64,000 nt of DNA from Shinella zoogloeoides (GTDB lineage Bacteria > Pseudomonadota > Alphaproteobacteria > Rhizobiales > Rhizobiaceae), in NCBI RefSeq assembly GCF_033705735.1, contig NZ_CP131130.1:2297001-2361000 (forward strand), read 5' to 3'. This document shows, piece by piece, positions 1-9,655 of the stretch. The position numbers and the translations under genes are program-made. Under the pieces are notes generated by a model. That model was not told the DNA's origin and ran no database searches. It was given only the letters and a program-made list of their open reading frames with translations. How positions within the stretch are numbered: the first letter of the stretch is position 1; the number at the start of each line of letters is the position of its first letter.

Positions 1-861
1 GGCATCAGCCACGCGATTGCCGCCATGTCCCCGTCCCTCGGCCTGAACGTGCCGCTGGCCGTGGACGTACGCACCGTCGCGGCGCCCGATCCGCGCCTTG
101 CCGGTTCGCCGGAAGCCGTCGGTGCCTTCTTCGAGCGCGAGGTGCGGGCCGCCATCGCCGACATGCAGCGCCACGGCATCCGCCCCGCCGCGCTGCTGGT
201 CGACACGATCTTCTCCAGCGACGGCGTCTTTTCCGAGCCGGCCGGCTTCCTTGCCGGCGCGGTCGCCGCGATCCGCGAGGCAGGCGGCCTCTTCATCGCC
301 GACGAGGTTCAGGCCGGCTTCGGCCGCATGGGCTCGCATATGTGGGGCTTCCAGCGTCATGGCCTGGTGCCCGACCTCGTCACCATGGGCAAGCCCATGG
401 GCAACGGCTATCCCATCGCCGGCGTCGTCGCGCGCGAGGAGGTGCTGGAACGCTTCGCCCGCGAGGCGCGCTACTTCAACACCTTCGGCGGCAACCCTGT
501 CGCCTGCGCCGCAGCCACAGCGGTTCTCGATATCCTCCGGGACGAGGACCTGCTGGCGAATGCGTCGAAGGTCGGCGCGCATATGAAGGCCGGCTTCGAG
601 GCGCTTTCAAAGCGCCATGACGCCATCGGCGATGTCCGCGGCCAGGGCCTCTTCCTCGGCGTCGACATTCTCGGCGCCGACGGCGCGCCCTCTCCTGGCG
701 TCGCGGGCGACCTCGTCAATGCGCTTCGCCGCCGCCGCGTGCTCATCAGCGCATCCGGGCCGCTCGGCCATGTGCTGAAGATCCGGCCGCCGCTGCCCTT
801 CTCCATCGCCGACGCGGACGAGCTTTTGCAGGTCTGCGACGAGGTGCTGGCCACTCTCTAA
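1..861 (+). CDS. Class-III PLP aminotransferase, 5' end missing
   Basis: The reading frame is open from base 1, so the gene begins before the window; 286 residues are visible of a family that normally has about 430. The visible part has the class-III hallmarks: the PLP-ring aspartate in DEVQAGFGR (about residue 101 of the visible part) and the Schiff-base lysine in TMGKPMGNG (K131 of the visible part), followed by [13 protein letters not shown] and the C-terminal small domain. The substrate cannot be read from the sequence; AGXT2-like or phospholyase-like members look similar. It lies 53 bp before an amino-acid ABC ATPase and an LDH2-family dehydrogenase on the same strand, which suggests an amino-compound uptake and breakdown operon continuing to the left. 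Confidence 0.9.
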   Translation, partial: GISHAIAAMSPSLGLNVPLAVDVRTVAAPDPRLAGSPEAVGAFFEREVRAAIADMQRHGIRPAALLVDTIFSSDGVFSEPAGFLAGAVAAIREAGGLFIADEVQAGFGRMGSHMWGFQRHGLVPDLVTMGKPMGNGYPIAGVVAREEVLERFAREARYFNTFGGNPVACAAATAVLDILRDEDLLANASKVGAHMKAGFEALSKRHDAIGDVRGQGLFLGVDILGADGAPSPGVAGDLVNALRRRRVLISASGPLGHVLKIRPPLPFSIADADELLQVCDEVLATL

Positions 862-914
862 CGATCAACCGCGCCGCCGAGGAGGCAAGGCGCAGCAATG
901 CAGGAGGATGCTCG

Positions 915-1718
<804 letters not shown>

Positions 1719-1750
1719 ACAGGTCGCGAGACAGCCGCGAAGGAGAAACC

Positions 1751-2800
1751 ATGCAACGCTACCGGTACACGGACCTCATGCACTTCTCCACGCGGCTGCT
1801 CGAACGCGCCGGCCTTGCGCGCGAGCGGGCGGAAACCGTCGGCTCGCTCTTCCTCGAAGCCGACCTTCTCGGTTATTCGACCCACGGCATGCAGCGCCTG
1901 CCGACGAATGTCGAATGGCTGCTGAGCGGCGAGACACGCCGAGAGGGCGACCATACGGTCCTCAGCGCATCCCGCAGCAGCGAGGTCTGGGATGCCGAAT
2001 TCCTGCCTGGCCCGTGGATCACGGCAAGGGCGGTGGACCGCGCCTGCGACATCGCGAAGACCGAGGGAACCGGCACCGTCGTCGTGCGCCGGGCGCAGCA
2101 CATCGCGTGCCTTGCGAGCTACCTGGAGCGCGCGACCCGGCGCGGCATCATGGTGATGATCACCGCCAGCACGCCGACCGAGGCCGTGGTGGTGCCGCAT
2201 GGCGGATTGAGCCGCGTCTTCTCCTGCAATCCGATCGCCGCCGGCATCCCGACGGACCGGGACCCCATCCTCATCGACACGACGGCCGCAATGTCCGCGC
2301 TAGGCCCGCTCAACCGCAGCTACCGGCTCGGGCAGACGCTGCCGGCGCCCCTGATCGTCGCGCAGGATGGCACAGTCACGGACGATCCCGCCGAATTCGT
2401 CGAGCGGGGCGGCGGCATCCTGCCTATCGGCGGCACCGAACAAGGCTACAAGGGCTTCAGCCTCGCCCTCCTCACCGAAGCGCTCTCCGGCGCACTAGGT
2501 GGCTTCGGCCGCGGTTCGCAGACCGGCGACAGCGAGGCCAACGGTGTCTTCGTGCAGGCCATCGACCCCGAACATTTCGCCGGGCGCGCGACCTTCGAGC
2601 AGGAGATGGGACGGCTTGCCGAGCAATGCAGGGCGAGCACGGTCGCGCCGGGGCATGATCCGGTGCGCATTCCCGGAGATCGCTCGCTTGCCCGCAAGCG
2701 CGACCAGCTCGAAAACGGCGTGGGACTGATCGATACCATCGTCGGCGACATCCGCCCGTGGACGGTCAAGCTGGACTGCCCCTTCCCCGACCCGATCTGA
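1751..2800 (+). CDS. Ldh2-family (malate/L-lactate dehydrogenase-type) NAD(P)-dependent oxidoreductase
   Basis: The 349-residue protein begins MQRYRYTDLM at an ATG preceded by AAGGAG. Family features are STHGMQRLP near residue 43, the region with the catalytic-type histidine (RRAQHIACL), the GLSRVFSCNPIAAGIPT segment, and GYKGFSLALLTEAL towards the C-terminus. Members reduce 2-oxo acids or cyclic imines such as 2,3-diketo-gulonate, ureidoglycolate or piperideine-2-carboxylate; the exact substrate here is unknown. The usual DTTTSxxARGK segment is replaced by a divergent DTTAAMSALGPLNR stretch, so substrate or cofactor use may differ. Its place after an aminotransferase and an amino-acid transporter ATPase would suit reduction of a keto acid or imine made by transamination; this is inference. 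Confidence 0.85.
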   Translation: MQRYRYTDLMHFSTRLLERAGLARERAETVGSLFLEADLLGYSTHGMQRLPTNVEWLLSGETRREGDHTVLSASRSSEVWDAEFLPGPWITARAVDRACDIAKTEGTGTVVVRRAQHIACLASYLERATRRGIMVMITASTPTEAVVVPHGGLSRVFSCNPIAAGIPTDRDPILIDTTAAMSALGPLNRSYRLGQTLPAPLIVAQDGTVTDDPAEFVERGGGILPIGGTEQGYKGFSLALLTEALSGALGGFGRGSQTGDSEANGVFVQAIDPEHFAGRATFEQEMGRLAEQCRASTVAPGHDPVRIPGDRSLARKRDQLENGVGLIDTIVGDIRPWTVKLDCPFPDPI

Positions 2801-2801
2801 A

Positions 2802-2829
2802 CCGCCTCCGCCCATTCAGGCGGAGGCGG
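2802..2829. terminator. Bidirectional hairpin terminator between converging genes
   Basis: CCGCCTCCGCC and GGCGGAGGCGG form a perfect 11-bp stem with loop CATTCA, placed just after the stop of the LDH2-family gene and just after the end of the converging tartrate-dehydrogenase-type gene. There is no strong T run. Confidence 0.7.
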
Positions 2830-2838
2830 CATTCCATT

Positions 2839-3879
2839 TCAGTCGAGCGCCGCAATCACGGCGGCGGCAATCGCATCCGTCCTGTCCTTGCCCGGCTTGA
2901 CGCCGATGCCGCGCGCGGTGGTGCGCTCAATGGCGGTCATGACGCGGGCGGCGGCTTCGCGTTCGCCGAGATGATCGAGCATCATCGCACCGGACCAGAT
3001 GGCGGCGATGGGATTGGCGATGCCGAGATGGGCGATGTCGGGCGCCGAGCCATGCACCGGTTCGAACATCGAGGGCGCGCTGCGGTCGGGATTGATATTG
3101 GCGGAGGCGGCAAAGCCGAGGCCGCCCTGGATCGCCGCGCCGAGATCCGTCAGAATATCGCCGAAGAGGTTGGAGGCGACGACCACGTCGAGGCTTTCCG
3201 GCGCCATCACCATGCGGGCGGCCATGGCGTCGATGTGATAGCTGGTGACCTCGACGTCGGGATATTCGGCCGCAAGCTGCCGGGTGATCTCGTCCCAGAA
3301 CACCATCGAATATTTCTGCGCATTGGACTTGGTGACGGAGGCGAGCCTGCCGCTGCGAGCGCGCGCCTGCTCGAAGCCGAAGCGAAGGATGCGCTCGACG
3401 CCCGTGCGCGTAAAGATGGAAGTCTCCACCGCCACCTCGTCCGCCGTGCCCTGATGGACGCGGCCGCCGGCGCCGGAATATTCGCCTTCCGTGTTCTCGC
3501 GGATGCACAGGATGTCGAAACCTTCCGCACGCAGCGGGCCTTCGACGCCCGGCAGCAGGCGGTGCGGGCGGATATTGGCATATTGCACGAAGGCCTTGCG
3601 GATCGGCAGCAGCAGGCCGTGCAAGGAAACGGAATCGGGAACCTCCGCCGGCCAGCCGACCGCGCCGAGCAGGATGGCGTCGAAGCCGCGCAGCGACGCA
3701 ATACCGTCCTGCGGCATCATCGCCCCGGTTTCCTTGTAGAAGGCGCAGGACCACGGGAAGGTCGTGCCTGAGAGCTTGAAGGTGCCGGAAGCCGCCTTTT
3801 CGAGAACCGCCCATGCGGCTTCGGTTACGGCCGTGCCGATGCCATCGCCCGGGATGAACGCGATCGAATAGGTCTTCAT
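2839..3879 (-). CDS. Tartrate dehydrogenase / isopropylmalate dehydrogenase-family decarboxylating dehydrogenase
   Basis: The 346-residue protein belongs to the NAD-dependent beta-decarboxylating dehydrogenases that include LeuB and tartrate dehydrogenase (TtuC). It shows the N-terminal IPGDGIG turn, LLPIRKAFVQYANIRP with substrate-binding arginines, CIRENTEGEYSG, VTKSNAQKYS, the metal-binding aspartates in NLFGDILTDLGAA, and EPVHGSAPDIA before the C-terminus. The ENTEGEYSGAGGR version and the overall length fit the tartrate dehydrogenase/decarboxylase subgroup better than leucine biosynthesis, and no leuCD lies nearby. It shares its strand with the upstream aminotransferase, 72 bp away with a hairpin between them, and a GntR gene lies divergently upstream. 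D-malate or tartrate are plausible substrates. Confidence 0.85.
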   Translation of the reverse strand: MKTYSIAFIPGDGIGTAVTEAAWAVLEKAASGTFKLSGTTFPWSCAFYKETGAMMPQDGIASLRGFDAILLGAVGWPAEVPDSVSLHGLLLPIRKAFVQYANIRPHRLLPGVEGPLRAEGFDILCIRENTEGEYSGAGGRVHQGTADEVAVETSIFTRTGVERILRFGFEQARARSGRLASVTKSNAQKYSMVFWDEITRQLAAEYPDVEVTSYHIDAMAARMVMAPESLDVVVASNLFGDILTDLGAAIQGGLGFAASANINPDRSAPSMFEPVHGSAPDIAHLGIANPIAAIWSGAMMLDHLGEREAAARVMTAIERTTARGIGVKPGKDRTDAIAAAVIAALD

Positions 3880-3910
3880 GGGATGGGTCTCCAGATCAGC
3901 CGGAAGGCAG

Positions 3911-3942
3911 AAAGAAGGGGCGCCGCGATCGACGCGGCGCCC
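3911..3942 (-). terminator. Hairpin terminator after the class-III aminotransferase
   Basis: GGGCGCCGCG and CGCGGCGCCC form a 10-bp perfect stem with a 5-nt loop, followed in the minus direction by CTTCTTTCT. It would end or attenuate the aminotransferase transcript before the tartrate-dehydrogenase-type gene. Confidence 0.65.
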
Positions 3943-3951
3943 TTTGCCGTC

Positions 3952-5337
3952 TCAGTTCAGGTTTTCTTCGGCGCGCCACTTGGCGGTGTCGTCAAGCGCC
4001 TTGCGCAGGCGGTTCACCGTCTCGTGCACCTGCTCCTCGGTGATGATGAGCGGCGGGCAGAGGGCAACGACGTCACCGATAGCGCGGACGATGAGGCCAT
4101 GTTCATGGCCGGCGGCGAAGGCGCGGGCGCCCGCCTTGCCGGCAGCGGCGAAGGGACGGCGGGTCTCCTTGTCGGCCACCATCTCGATGCCGGCGATGAG
4201 GCCGGCACCGCGCACTTCCCCGACCAGCGGATGATCGACCAGTTCCGCCAGGCGCGCCTGGAAGATTGCGCCCATGCGGGCGGCGTTGCCGATGAGGTCG
4301 CGCTCCTCGATGATCTTGAGGTTCTCGAGGCCGACGGCGGTCGCGACCGGGTGGCCGGAAGCGGTGAAGCCATGGCCGAAGGTGCCGATCTTCGCCGTGT
4401 TGTCGGCAATCGCGTTATAGACCGCCTCGGAGAAGACGACGGCCGCAAGCGGCATGTAGGACGAGGTCAGCTGCTTGGACATGACCATGATATCGGGCGT
4501 GAAGCCGTAATGCTCGCAGCCGAAGCTCGTGCCGAGGCGGCCGAAGCCGCAGATCACCTCGTCGGCGATGAGCAGGATATCGTATTTGCGGCAGAGCGCC
4601 TCGATGCCCTTCCAGTAGCCGGCCGGCGGCGGCATGACGCCACCTGCGGCCATCAGCGGCTCGCCGATGAAGCCGGCAATGGTTTCGGGGCCTTCCTCGA
4701 GGATAACGGCTTCGGCTTCGGCGATCAGGCGTGCGGTGAACTGCGCCTCGCTCTCGCCGGGCTGGCCGAAGCGATAGAAGTGAGGGCAGGTCAGGTGACG
4801 GACCGGGATCGCCGGCAGGTCGAAGTCGCGATGGTTGTTCGGCAGGCCCGTCAGGCTGCCCGAAGCGATCGTGATGCCGTGATAGGCGCGGGTGCGGGCG
4901 AGGAACTTCTTCTTCTGCGGGCGGCCGAGCGCATTGTTCATGTACCACACCATCTTGATCATGGTGTCGTTGGCTTCCGAACCGGAGCTGGTGAAGAAGA
5001 CGCGGGTCAGCGGCTCCGGCGTCATCTCGACGATCTTCTCCGACAGGCGGATGGAAGGCTCGTGCGCCTTGTGGCTGAAGGTGTGGTAGTAGGGTAGCTT
5101 GGCCATCTGATCGGCCGCGGCCTTCACGAGGCGCGGTTCGTCGAAGCCGATGGCGACCGACCAGAGGCCCGCAAGGCCCTCGATATATTCCTTGCCGGCG
5201 TCGTCGTAGATATAGATGCCCTTGCCGTGGTCGATGATCATCGGGCCCTGGCGCTCATGGGCGCGGGCATCCGTATAGGGATGCAGGGTCGTCGTGATAT
5301 CCGCATGGGCCAGCGAATTGGAGAGCGTGCCGCTCAT
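3952..5337 (-). CDS. Class-III aminotransferase of the omega-amino acid:pyruvate type
   Basis: The start is the ATG at 5337, encoding MSGTLSNSLAH, because a strong AAGGAGGAA site lies just ahead of it; the frame stays open about 56 codons further upstream without a ribosome site. The 461-residue protein has the fold-type-I landmarks TSSGSEANDTMIKM (PLP phosphate), RTRAYHGIT, ADEVICGFGRLG and the Schiff-base lysine in MVMSKQLTSSYMP, then FGHGFTASGHPVA. This pattern fits omega-transaminases that move amino groups from beta-alanine, GABA, putrescine-type or other amines to pyruvate; the exact donor is not readable. A GntR regulator is encoded divergently across a 438-bp gap holding palindromes, so control by that repressor is likely. 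Confidence 0.9.
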   Translation of the reverse strand: MSGTLSNSLAHADITTTLHPYTDARAHERQGPMIIDHGKGIYIYDDAGKEYIEGLAGLWSVAIGFDEPRLVKAAADQMAKLPYYHTFSHKAHEPSIRLSEKIVEMTPEPLTRVFFTSSGSEANDTMIKMVWYMNNALGRPQKKKFLARTRAYHGITIASGSLTGLPNNHRDFDLPAIPVRHLTCPHFYRFGQPGESEAQFTARLIAEAEAVILEEGPETIAGFIGEPLMAAGGVMPPPAGYWKGIEALCRKYDILLIADEVICGFGRLGTSFGCEHYGFTPDIMVMSKQLTSSYMPLAAVVFSEAVYNAIADNTAKIGTFGHGFTASGHPVATAVGLENLKIIEERDLIGNAARMGAIFQARLAELVDHPLVGEVRGAGLIAGIEMVADKETRRPFAAAGKAGARAFAAGHEHGLIVRAIGDVVALCPPLIITEEQVHETVNRLRKALDDTAKWRAEENLN

Positions 5338-5775
5338 GGTCTGTTCCTCCTTCGGGCTTTTCCGACAGCGCGGAACCCCGGCGGCGGATGCAAGGCGTCC
5401 GCCGCATGCATATGTCTCGGCATCCTCGGGATGGCCGTTCGAAAACCGGAGGCGGCGCGCCGGGCGCCCGCCTCCGGCGGTGGCAGTGACACGCCGCACG
5501 CTCACCCGTCAACGCCCGCGAATCCGGTGCGGGAGCGTCATCGAGCCCGACAGAGGGCGTTTGCGACAGATGGAGCCTGAACGCGACCACGATTTCGACA
5601 ACACGCGTCTGGATTGTGGTTTTGTCCCGCCCTAGAATGGATCGCTTCCGGCGAAAGAAGGCGCTGTCCTTTCTTCTGTCTAGTGTTATAACACATTCAA
5701 CATGCCGTCCGATGTTTTTGGTGTCAAGCCATCTGTTGGGTGTTATGACGAGTTGCGCACAAGGGGAGAGCCTAT
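5338..5775. promoter_or_regulatory. Divergent regulatory region with operator-like palindromes (5683-5694 and 5740-5749)
   Basis: This 438-bp gap separates the aminotransferase (minus) from the gntR gene (plus). The half near the aminotransferase is GC-rich with no gene I can support. The half near gntR is AT-richer and holds the perfect 12-bp palindrome GTGTTATAACAC at 5683-5694 and a weaker copy, GTGTTATGAC, at 5740-5749. Paired dyads like these fit operators of GntR/FadR-type regulators. The gntR ribosome site AAGGGGAG is at 5761-5768. Confidence 0.55.
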
Positions 5776-6450
5776 TTGACGATCCGTGACATCCCAGATG
5801 CTGGGGCGAACGCGCCGGAACTGTCGCCGGTATCCCGGGACATGCTTCACGAGCAGATCTACGACATGCTGAAGCGCAACCTGATGATGGGCCGCTTCAC
5901 TCCCGGGCAGAAACTCCCGCTGCGCGGCCTCGCCAAGAGCCTCGGCACCAGCCTGATGCCGGTTCGCGACGCGCTGCAACGGCTCGAAAGCGTCGGCAGC
6001 GTGGTCTCCACGCCCAACCGGACCATGATGGTGCCGATCTTCAGCACCAAGGAATTGCAGGATATCCGCACCCTGCGCTCCATCCTCGAAAGCGCGGCCC
6101 TCGAGCGCGCGGTGGAGAACCGCACGGACGAGGAACTGGAAAAGCTCAAGGCCCATGTCGCCGACATCTTCCGTTCGGCCGAAATCAACGACCTCGATCT
6201 CTTCCTGGAAGCCAATTACCATTTCCACATGCTGATCGCGGAAATGAGCCGCCTCTCCTTCATCGCCCAGCTTCTGGAACCGTTGTGGATGCATATCGGC
6301 CCGTCCGTGCGCCATTCCGTACCGAACGAGGCGATGTTCCAGAGCTCCGCCCAGAACCACAAGGACGTCTACGACGCCATCGTCGCCCGCAACGCCAGGG
6401 CGGCGAACGAAGCCCTGCAGCGCGATATTTCCGAAGGCTACAACTTCTAA
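5776..6450 (+). CDS. GntR-family transcriptional regulator with FCD (FadR-type) ligand domain
   Basis: The 224-residue protein starts with TTG, seven bases after AAGGGGAG. Residues of roughly 24-95 form the winged helix of the GntR family (LHEQIYDMLKRNLMMGRFTPG, then LRGLAKSLGTSLMPVRDALQRLE), followed by an all-helical FCD domain with RTLRSILESAALERAV, FLEANYHFHMLI and the metal-ligand histidines typical of this fold, including NHKDVYDAI. FCD regulators are mostly repressors released by organic acids or amino-acid derivatives. Being divergent from the aminotransferase and tartrate-dehydrogenase-type genes, with palindromes in between, it is most likely their local regulator and autoregulated. 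An in-frame ATG at about residue 24 is a less likely start because it would cut into the DNA-binding domain. Confidence 0.9.
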   Translation: MTIRDIPDAGANAPELSPVSRDMLHEQIYDMLKRNLMMGRFTPGQKLPLRGLAKSLGTSLMPVRDALQRLESVGSVVSTPNRTMMVPIFSTKELQDIRTLRSILESAALERAVENRTDEELEKLKAHVADIFRSAEINDLDLFLEANYHFHMLIAEMSRLSFIAQLLEPLWMHIGPSVRHSVPNEAMFQSSAQNHKDVYDAIVARNARAANEALQRDISEGYNF

Positions 6451-6554
6451 CGCCCCGGCCGGCAGAACCGGCGGAAGGCCCCGATAAAGGTTCGCGGCAG
6501 GGAACCTAATGGATGCTGCCGCGTTTTTGTGGGCCAGCCGCGGGGGACGAAATA

Positions 6555-8501
6555 TTGAAAGCCGAAATACCCATGCTCGACGTGGAGGACCGCTACCGGC
6601 TCCTGATCGACGCGATCACCGACTACGCCATTTACATGCTCGACCGGGAAGGCAGGATCGCCAGCTGGAACGCCGGCGCGAGCCGCTTCAAGGGTTATGC
6701 GGCGGAGGAGGTCCTGGGCACGCATTTTTCCCGCTTCTATCGCCCCGCCGACCGCGAACGCGGGCTTCCGGCACGCGCGCTGCGACATGCCATGGACGAA
6801 GGCCGTTTCGAGGACGAAGGCTGGCATGTCCGCAAGGACGGCTCCGAATTCTGGGCCCATGTCATCATCGATCCCATCCACGACAGGAACGGCGTCCTCA
6901 TCGGCTTTGCCAAGATCACGCGGGACCTTACCGAACGCCGGCAGGCCGAGGAACAGTTGCGCAAGGCCGAGCAGCAGTTCCGCCTTCTCGTGCAGGGCGT
7001 GACGGACTACGCCATCTACATGATGGATGCGGAAGGCCGCGTCTCCAGCTGGAACGCCGGCGCGGAGCGCATCAAGGGCTACCGGCCGAATGAGATCATC
7101 GGCCAGCACTTCTCCCGCTTCTTCCCCGAGGACGACAGGAATACCGGCGTCCCGCAGCAGGCGCTGGAAGCCGCAAGGCGTGACGGGCGCTACGAATCGG
7201 AAGGCTGGCGGCTGCGCCGGGACGGCACGCGGTTCTGGGCCAATGCCATCATCGACGCCATCCGGGACGACCGGGGACAGCTGATTGGTTTTGCCAAGAT
7301 CACCCGCGACATCACGGAAAAGCGCGATGCGCAGAGGGCGCTCGAACTGGCGCGCGAAGAACTCTTCCAGGCGCAGAAGATGGAAGCGCTCGGCCAGCTC
7401 ACGGGCGGCGTCGCCCACGACTTCAACAACCTGCTGATGGCGATCCAAGGGAGCCTCGATCTTCTGAAGAAACGCACCACGCTGGCGCCGGAGGCCCAGT
7501 CGCTCATCGACAACGCCCTGCTGGCCACCCAGCGCGGCGCGTCGCTGACACAGCGGCTGCTGGCCTTCTCGCGGCGGCAAGACCTCGACTTCGAGCCGGT
7601 CGACCTGCCGAACCTGGTACGCGACACCGCCGACATGCTCCAGCGCGCCATCGGCCCGACGATCGTCGTCACGACCGATTTTCCGCCGGACCTGCCGCCC
7701 GTCCGCACCGACCCGAACCAGTTGATCAACGCTTTGCTCAACCTTGCGATCAATGGCCGGGACGCGATGCCGGAGGGCGGGTCGCTCTTCATCGGCGCGC
7801 GCCTCGAGCGCGATCCGCAGGCGACACATGCGGACCTGCAGGGTGCGGCCTATATCTGTCTTTCCGTGATCGATGCCGGCCATGGCATGGATCCGGCCAC
7901 GCTCAAGGAAGCGACGGCGCCCTTCTTCACCACCAAGGGCGTCGGCAAGGGAACGGGGCTCGGCCTTTCCATGGTGCAGGGCCTGATGGCGCAGACGAAC
8001 GGCAAGCTCGTGCTCCGCTCGCAGGAAGGCGCCGGCACGACGGCCGAACTGTGGCTTCCCGTCATGGAGGAACCCTTCCGGAAGACCGCACCCGACGAGG
8101 CCCGCACGGCAGCCGAGACCCCGCCCGCCGCGGCCACCCTGACCGTACTTGCGGTTGACGACGACCCGCTCGTCCTGATGAACACCGTCATGATGCTGGA
8201 GGATATGGGCCATACCGTCATCGAGGCCACATCCGGCGCAAAAGCGCTGGCCGTGCTCGCCGAGCGGCCTATCGATCTCCTCGTCACCGATCAGGCCATG
8301 CCCCAGATGACGGGCTCGCAACTGAGCGAAGTCGTGCGCGAGCGCTGGCCGCACATCCCGGTCATCCTCGCGACCGGCTATTCCGAGCTGCCGCCGGAAG
8401 CGCGCGCGGACCTGCTGCGCCTGTCGAAGCCGTTCAGCGAGCGCCAGCTTGAAGACGCCCTGCGGCGCGCCCTCTCCGCCTCTCCCTGTCCCCAACGATA
8501 A
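6555..8501 (+). CDS. Hybrid sensor histidine kinase: PAS-PAS-HisKA-HATPase-receiver
   Basis: I place the start at TTG 6555 (LKAEIPMLDV), after GGGGGA; an in-frame ATG at 6513 and another at 6573 are alternatives. The soluble protein of about 648 residues has no membrane segment. Two tandem PAS domains (roughly residues 8-130 and 135-255) both carry TDYAIYM and SWNAGA motifs and look like an internal duplication. They are followed by a HisKA domain with phospho-acceptor H288 in GGVAHDFNNLL, an ATPase with NLAINGRDAMP and GKGTGLGLSMVQG, and a C-terminal receiver with VDDDP and acceptor D579 in VTDQAMP. It can therefore autophosphorylate and pass phosphate to its own receiver. No partner regulator is adjacent and the signal is unknown; PAS domains of this sort can bind haem, flavin or small ligands. 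Confidence 0.93.
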   Translation: MKAEIPMLDVEDRYRLLIDAITDYAIYMLDREGRIASWNAGASRFKGYAAEEVLGTHFSRFYRPADRERGLPARALRHAMDEGRFEDEGWHVRKDGSEFWAHVIIDPIHDRNGVLIGFAKITRDLTERRQAEEQLRKAEQQFRLLVQGVTDYAIYMMDAEGRVSSWNAGAERIKGYRPNEIIGQHFSRFFPEDDRNTGVPQQALEAARRDGRYESEGWRLRRDGTRFWANAIIDAIRDDRGQLIGFAKITRDITEKRDAQRALELAREELFQAQKMEALGQLTGGVAHDFNNLLMAIQGSLDLLKKRTTLAPEAQSLIDNALLATQRGASLTQRLLAFSRRQDLDFEPVDLPNLVRDTADMLQRAIGPTIVVTTDFPPDLPPVRTDPNQLINALLNLAINGRDAMPEGGSLFIGARLERDPQATHADLQGAAYICLSVIDAGHGMDPATLKEATAPFFTTKGVGKGTGLGLSMVQGLMAQTNGKLVLRSQEGAGTTAELWLPVMEEPFRKTAPDEARTAAETPPAAATLTVLAVDDDPLVLMNTVMMLEDMGHTVIEATSGAKALAVLAERPIDLLVTDQAMPQMTGSQLSEVVRERWPHIPVILATGYSELPPEARADLLRLSKPFSERQLEDALRRALSASPCPQR

Positions 8502-8531
8502 TGCCTCCGCCGAGGATCTCGACGGAGGCAT
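8501..8531. terminator. Bidirectional hairpin at the end of the histidine kinase gene
   Basis: ATGCCTCCG and CGGAGGCAT pair perfectly, with an inner CGAG/CTCG stem. The hairpin overlaps the kinase stop codon and lies between two converging genes, so it can serve both. Confidence 0.65.
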
Positions 8532-8562
8532 GACATATCCCGGAATGATCTGGGAAATCCGC

Positions 8563-9060
8563 TCAGGGGCGGGCGGCGATCACCTCGATCTCGACGAGGA
8601 AGCCGGGACCGGCAAGGCCGGCCACCTGGAACACCGAGCGCGCCGGCAGGTTGGGCTGCTCCTTGGTGCCGAAGAACTGGGTATATCCTTCCATGAAGCC
8701 CTTGAAGTCCATCTTGCTCTCCTTGGAAGGATCGCCGACGAGGAAGACCTGCATCTTCACCACGTCGCTCATCTTCAGATCCATGCCGGCAAGCGTCTTC
8801 TCGATCGACTGAAGCGCCGAGACGGTCTGCGTCTTGGTATCGCCATAGGCTTCGATCGAGCCCTTCGGCGCCTTCTCGTCGGCGACCGAAGCCAGCGCAC
8901 CGCTGACATAGACGGTCGTCATGCCGGCCGGAATCTCGACCGCCTGCGCAATGGGGAAATCCGAGTTCGGGATCTTGTGACGCGTCACCTCTGCCGCCAG
9001 GGCACCGCCGGCCGTTGCCATCAATGTCGAAAGAACGATCGCACCCGTCATGAATTTCAT
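8563..9060 (-). CDS. Exported RidA/YjgF-family protein
   Basis: The start is the ATG at 9060, preceded by GGAG; it gives 165 residues beginning MKFMTGAIVLSTLMA, a clear Sec signal peptide ending near AAGGALAAE. The mature part is a RidA/Rid-family domain with VYVSGALA, QTVSALQSIEKTLAGM and VKMQVFLVGD, and ends in VEIEVIAARP. Cytoplasmic RidA hydrolyses reactive imines and enamines; here the signal peptide puts the activity, if kept, in the periplasm. The conserved RidA arginine is not obvious at its usual place (PARSVFQV is the nearest), so activity is not assured. It is the last gene of a set with two cytochromes c and an exported amine oxidase, whose expected product is an imine. Confidence 0.85.
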   Translation of the reverse strand: MKFMTGAIVLSTLMATAGGALAAEVTRHKIPNSDFPIAQAVEIPAGMTTVYVSGALASVADEKAPKGSIEAYGDTKTQTVSALQSIEKTLAGMDLKMSDVVKMQVFLVGDPSKESKMDFKGFMEGYTQFFGTKEQPNLPARSVFQVAGLAGPGFLVEIEVIAARP

Positions 9061-9193
9061 TGTCAAAGCTCCGTCATGCAAAGCGCCGCGAACGAAACCG
9101 TCCCGCAGGCGCTCAAATCCTGATTGGTCCCGGCGAAAAATCCACAGGGGCCGTGATGTCGAAGGCGGCGGCCCGGCGGCCGCCGCCATTGTC

Positions 9194-9610
9194 TCAGCGC
9201 GCGTCCTTCACGTCCTCGGCCGTTGCTGCATCCTTGTAGTCGTTGCCGAAATGGGTCCGGACATAGTTCACCACGGCAGCGACCTGCTCGTCCGTCATCA
9301 TCTGCCCGACGGGCGGCATGCCCTTCTGGCCGTGCAGGATGACATAGATCGGGTAGCCCGCCGATTCGAGGTTCTCGTTCTTGGCGAGCGGCGGATATTT
9401 CCCCGCCCCGACAGCCCCCGCGCCCTCAGGCATGTGACAGGCCTGGCAGACATTGGAGTAGATCGCCTCGCCGGTCTTTTCGGAAAAGGTGTCGCCCTGG
9501 CTGAGCGTCGCACCGGCCGAATCCGCCAGCGCGGTTCCCGTGGAAAGGGCGACCAGCGACACGGAGAAGAGCGTCGCAAGCCCCCAGGCGTATTTTCTAT
9601 CTTTCGACAT
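9194..9610 (-). CDS. Periplasmic c-type cytochrome (amine oxidase-linked)
   Basis: I place the start at ATG 9610 (MSKDRKYAWG), giving 138 residues; an in-frame TTG at 9643 has no ribosome site. A signal peptide (AWGLATLFSVSLVALSTGTALA) precedes a single haem-binding CQACH motif in YSNVCQACHMPEGAG, and a candidate axial methionine lies in KGMPPVGQMM. The mature protein resembles small class-I cytochromes of dehydrogenase electron chains. It sits between the exported flavin amine oxidase and the RidA-like gene on the same strand. A GC-rich hairpin at 9164-9187 lies between it and the RidA gene. Confidence 0.88.
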   Translation of the reverse strand: MSKDRKYAWGLATLFSVSLVALSTGTALADSAGATLSQGDTFSEKTGEAIYSNVCQACHMPEGAGAVGAGKYPPLAKNENLESAGYPIYVILHGQKGMPPVGQMMTDEQVAAVVNYVRTHFGNDYKDAATAEDVKDAR

Positions 9611-9655
9611 GGCAGAATGCCTCACTGAATTCTTGGGATTCAACTAACCGGACGC

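Noticed and set aside
6447..8531. A 694-codon open frame on the minus strand opposite the hybrid histidine kinase
   Set aside because: It is an antisense frame of a high-GC gene. Its translation shows no domain, while the plus strand has complete PAS, HisKA, ATPase and receiver motifs.
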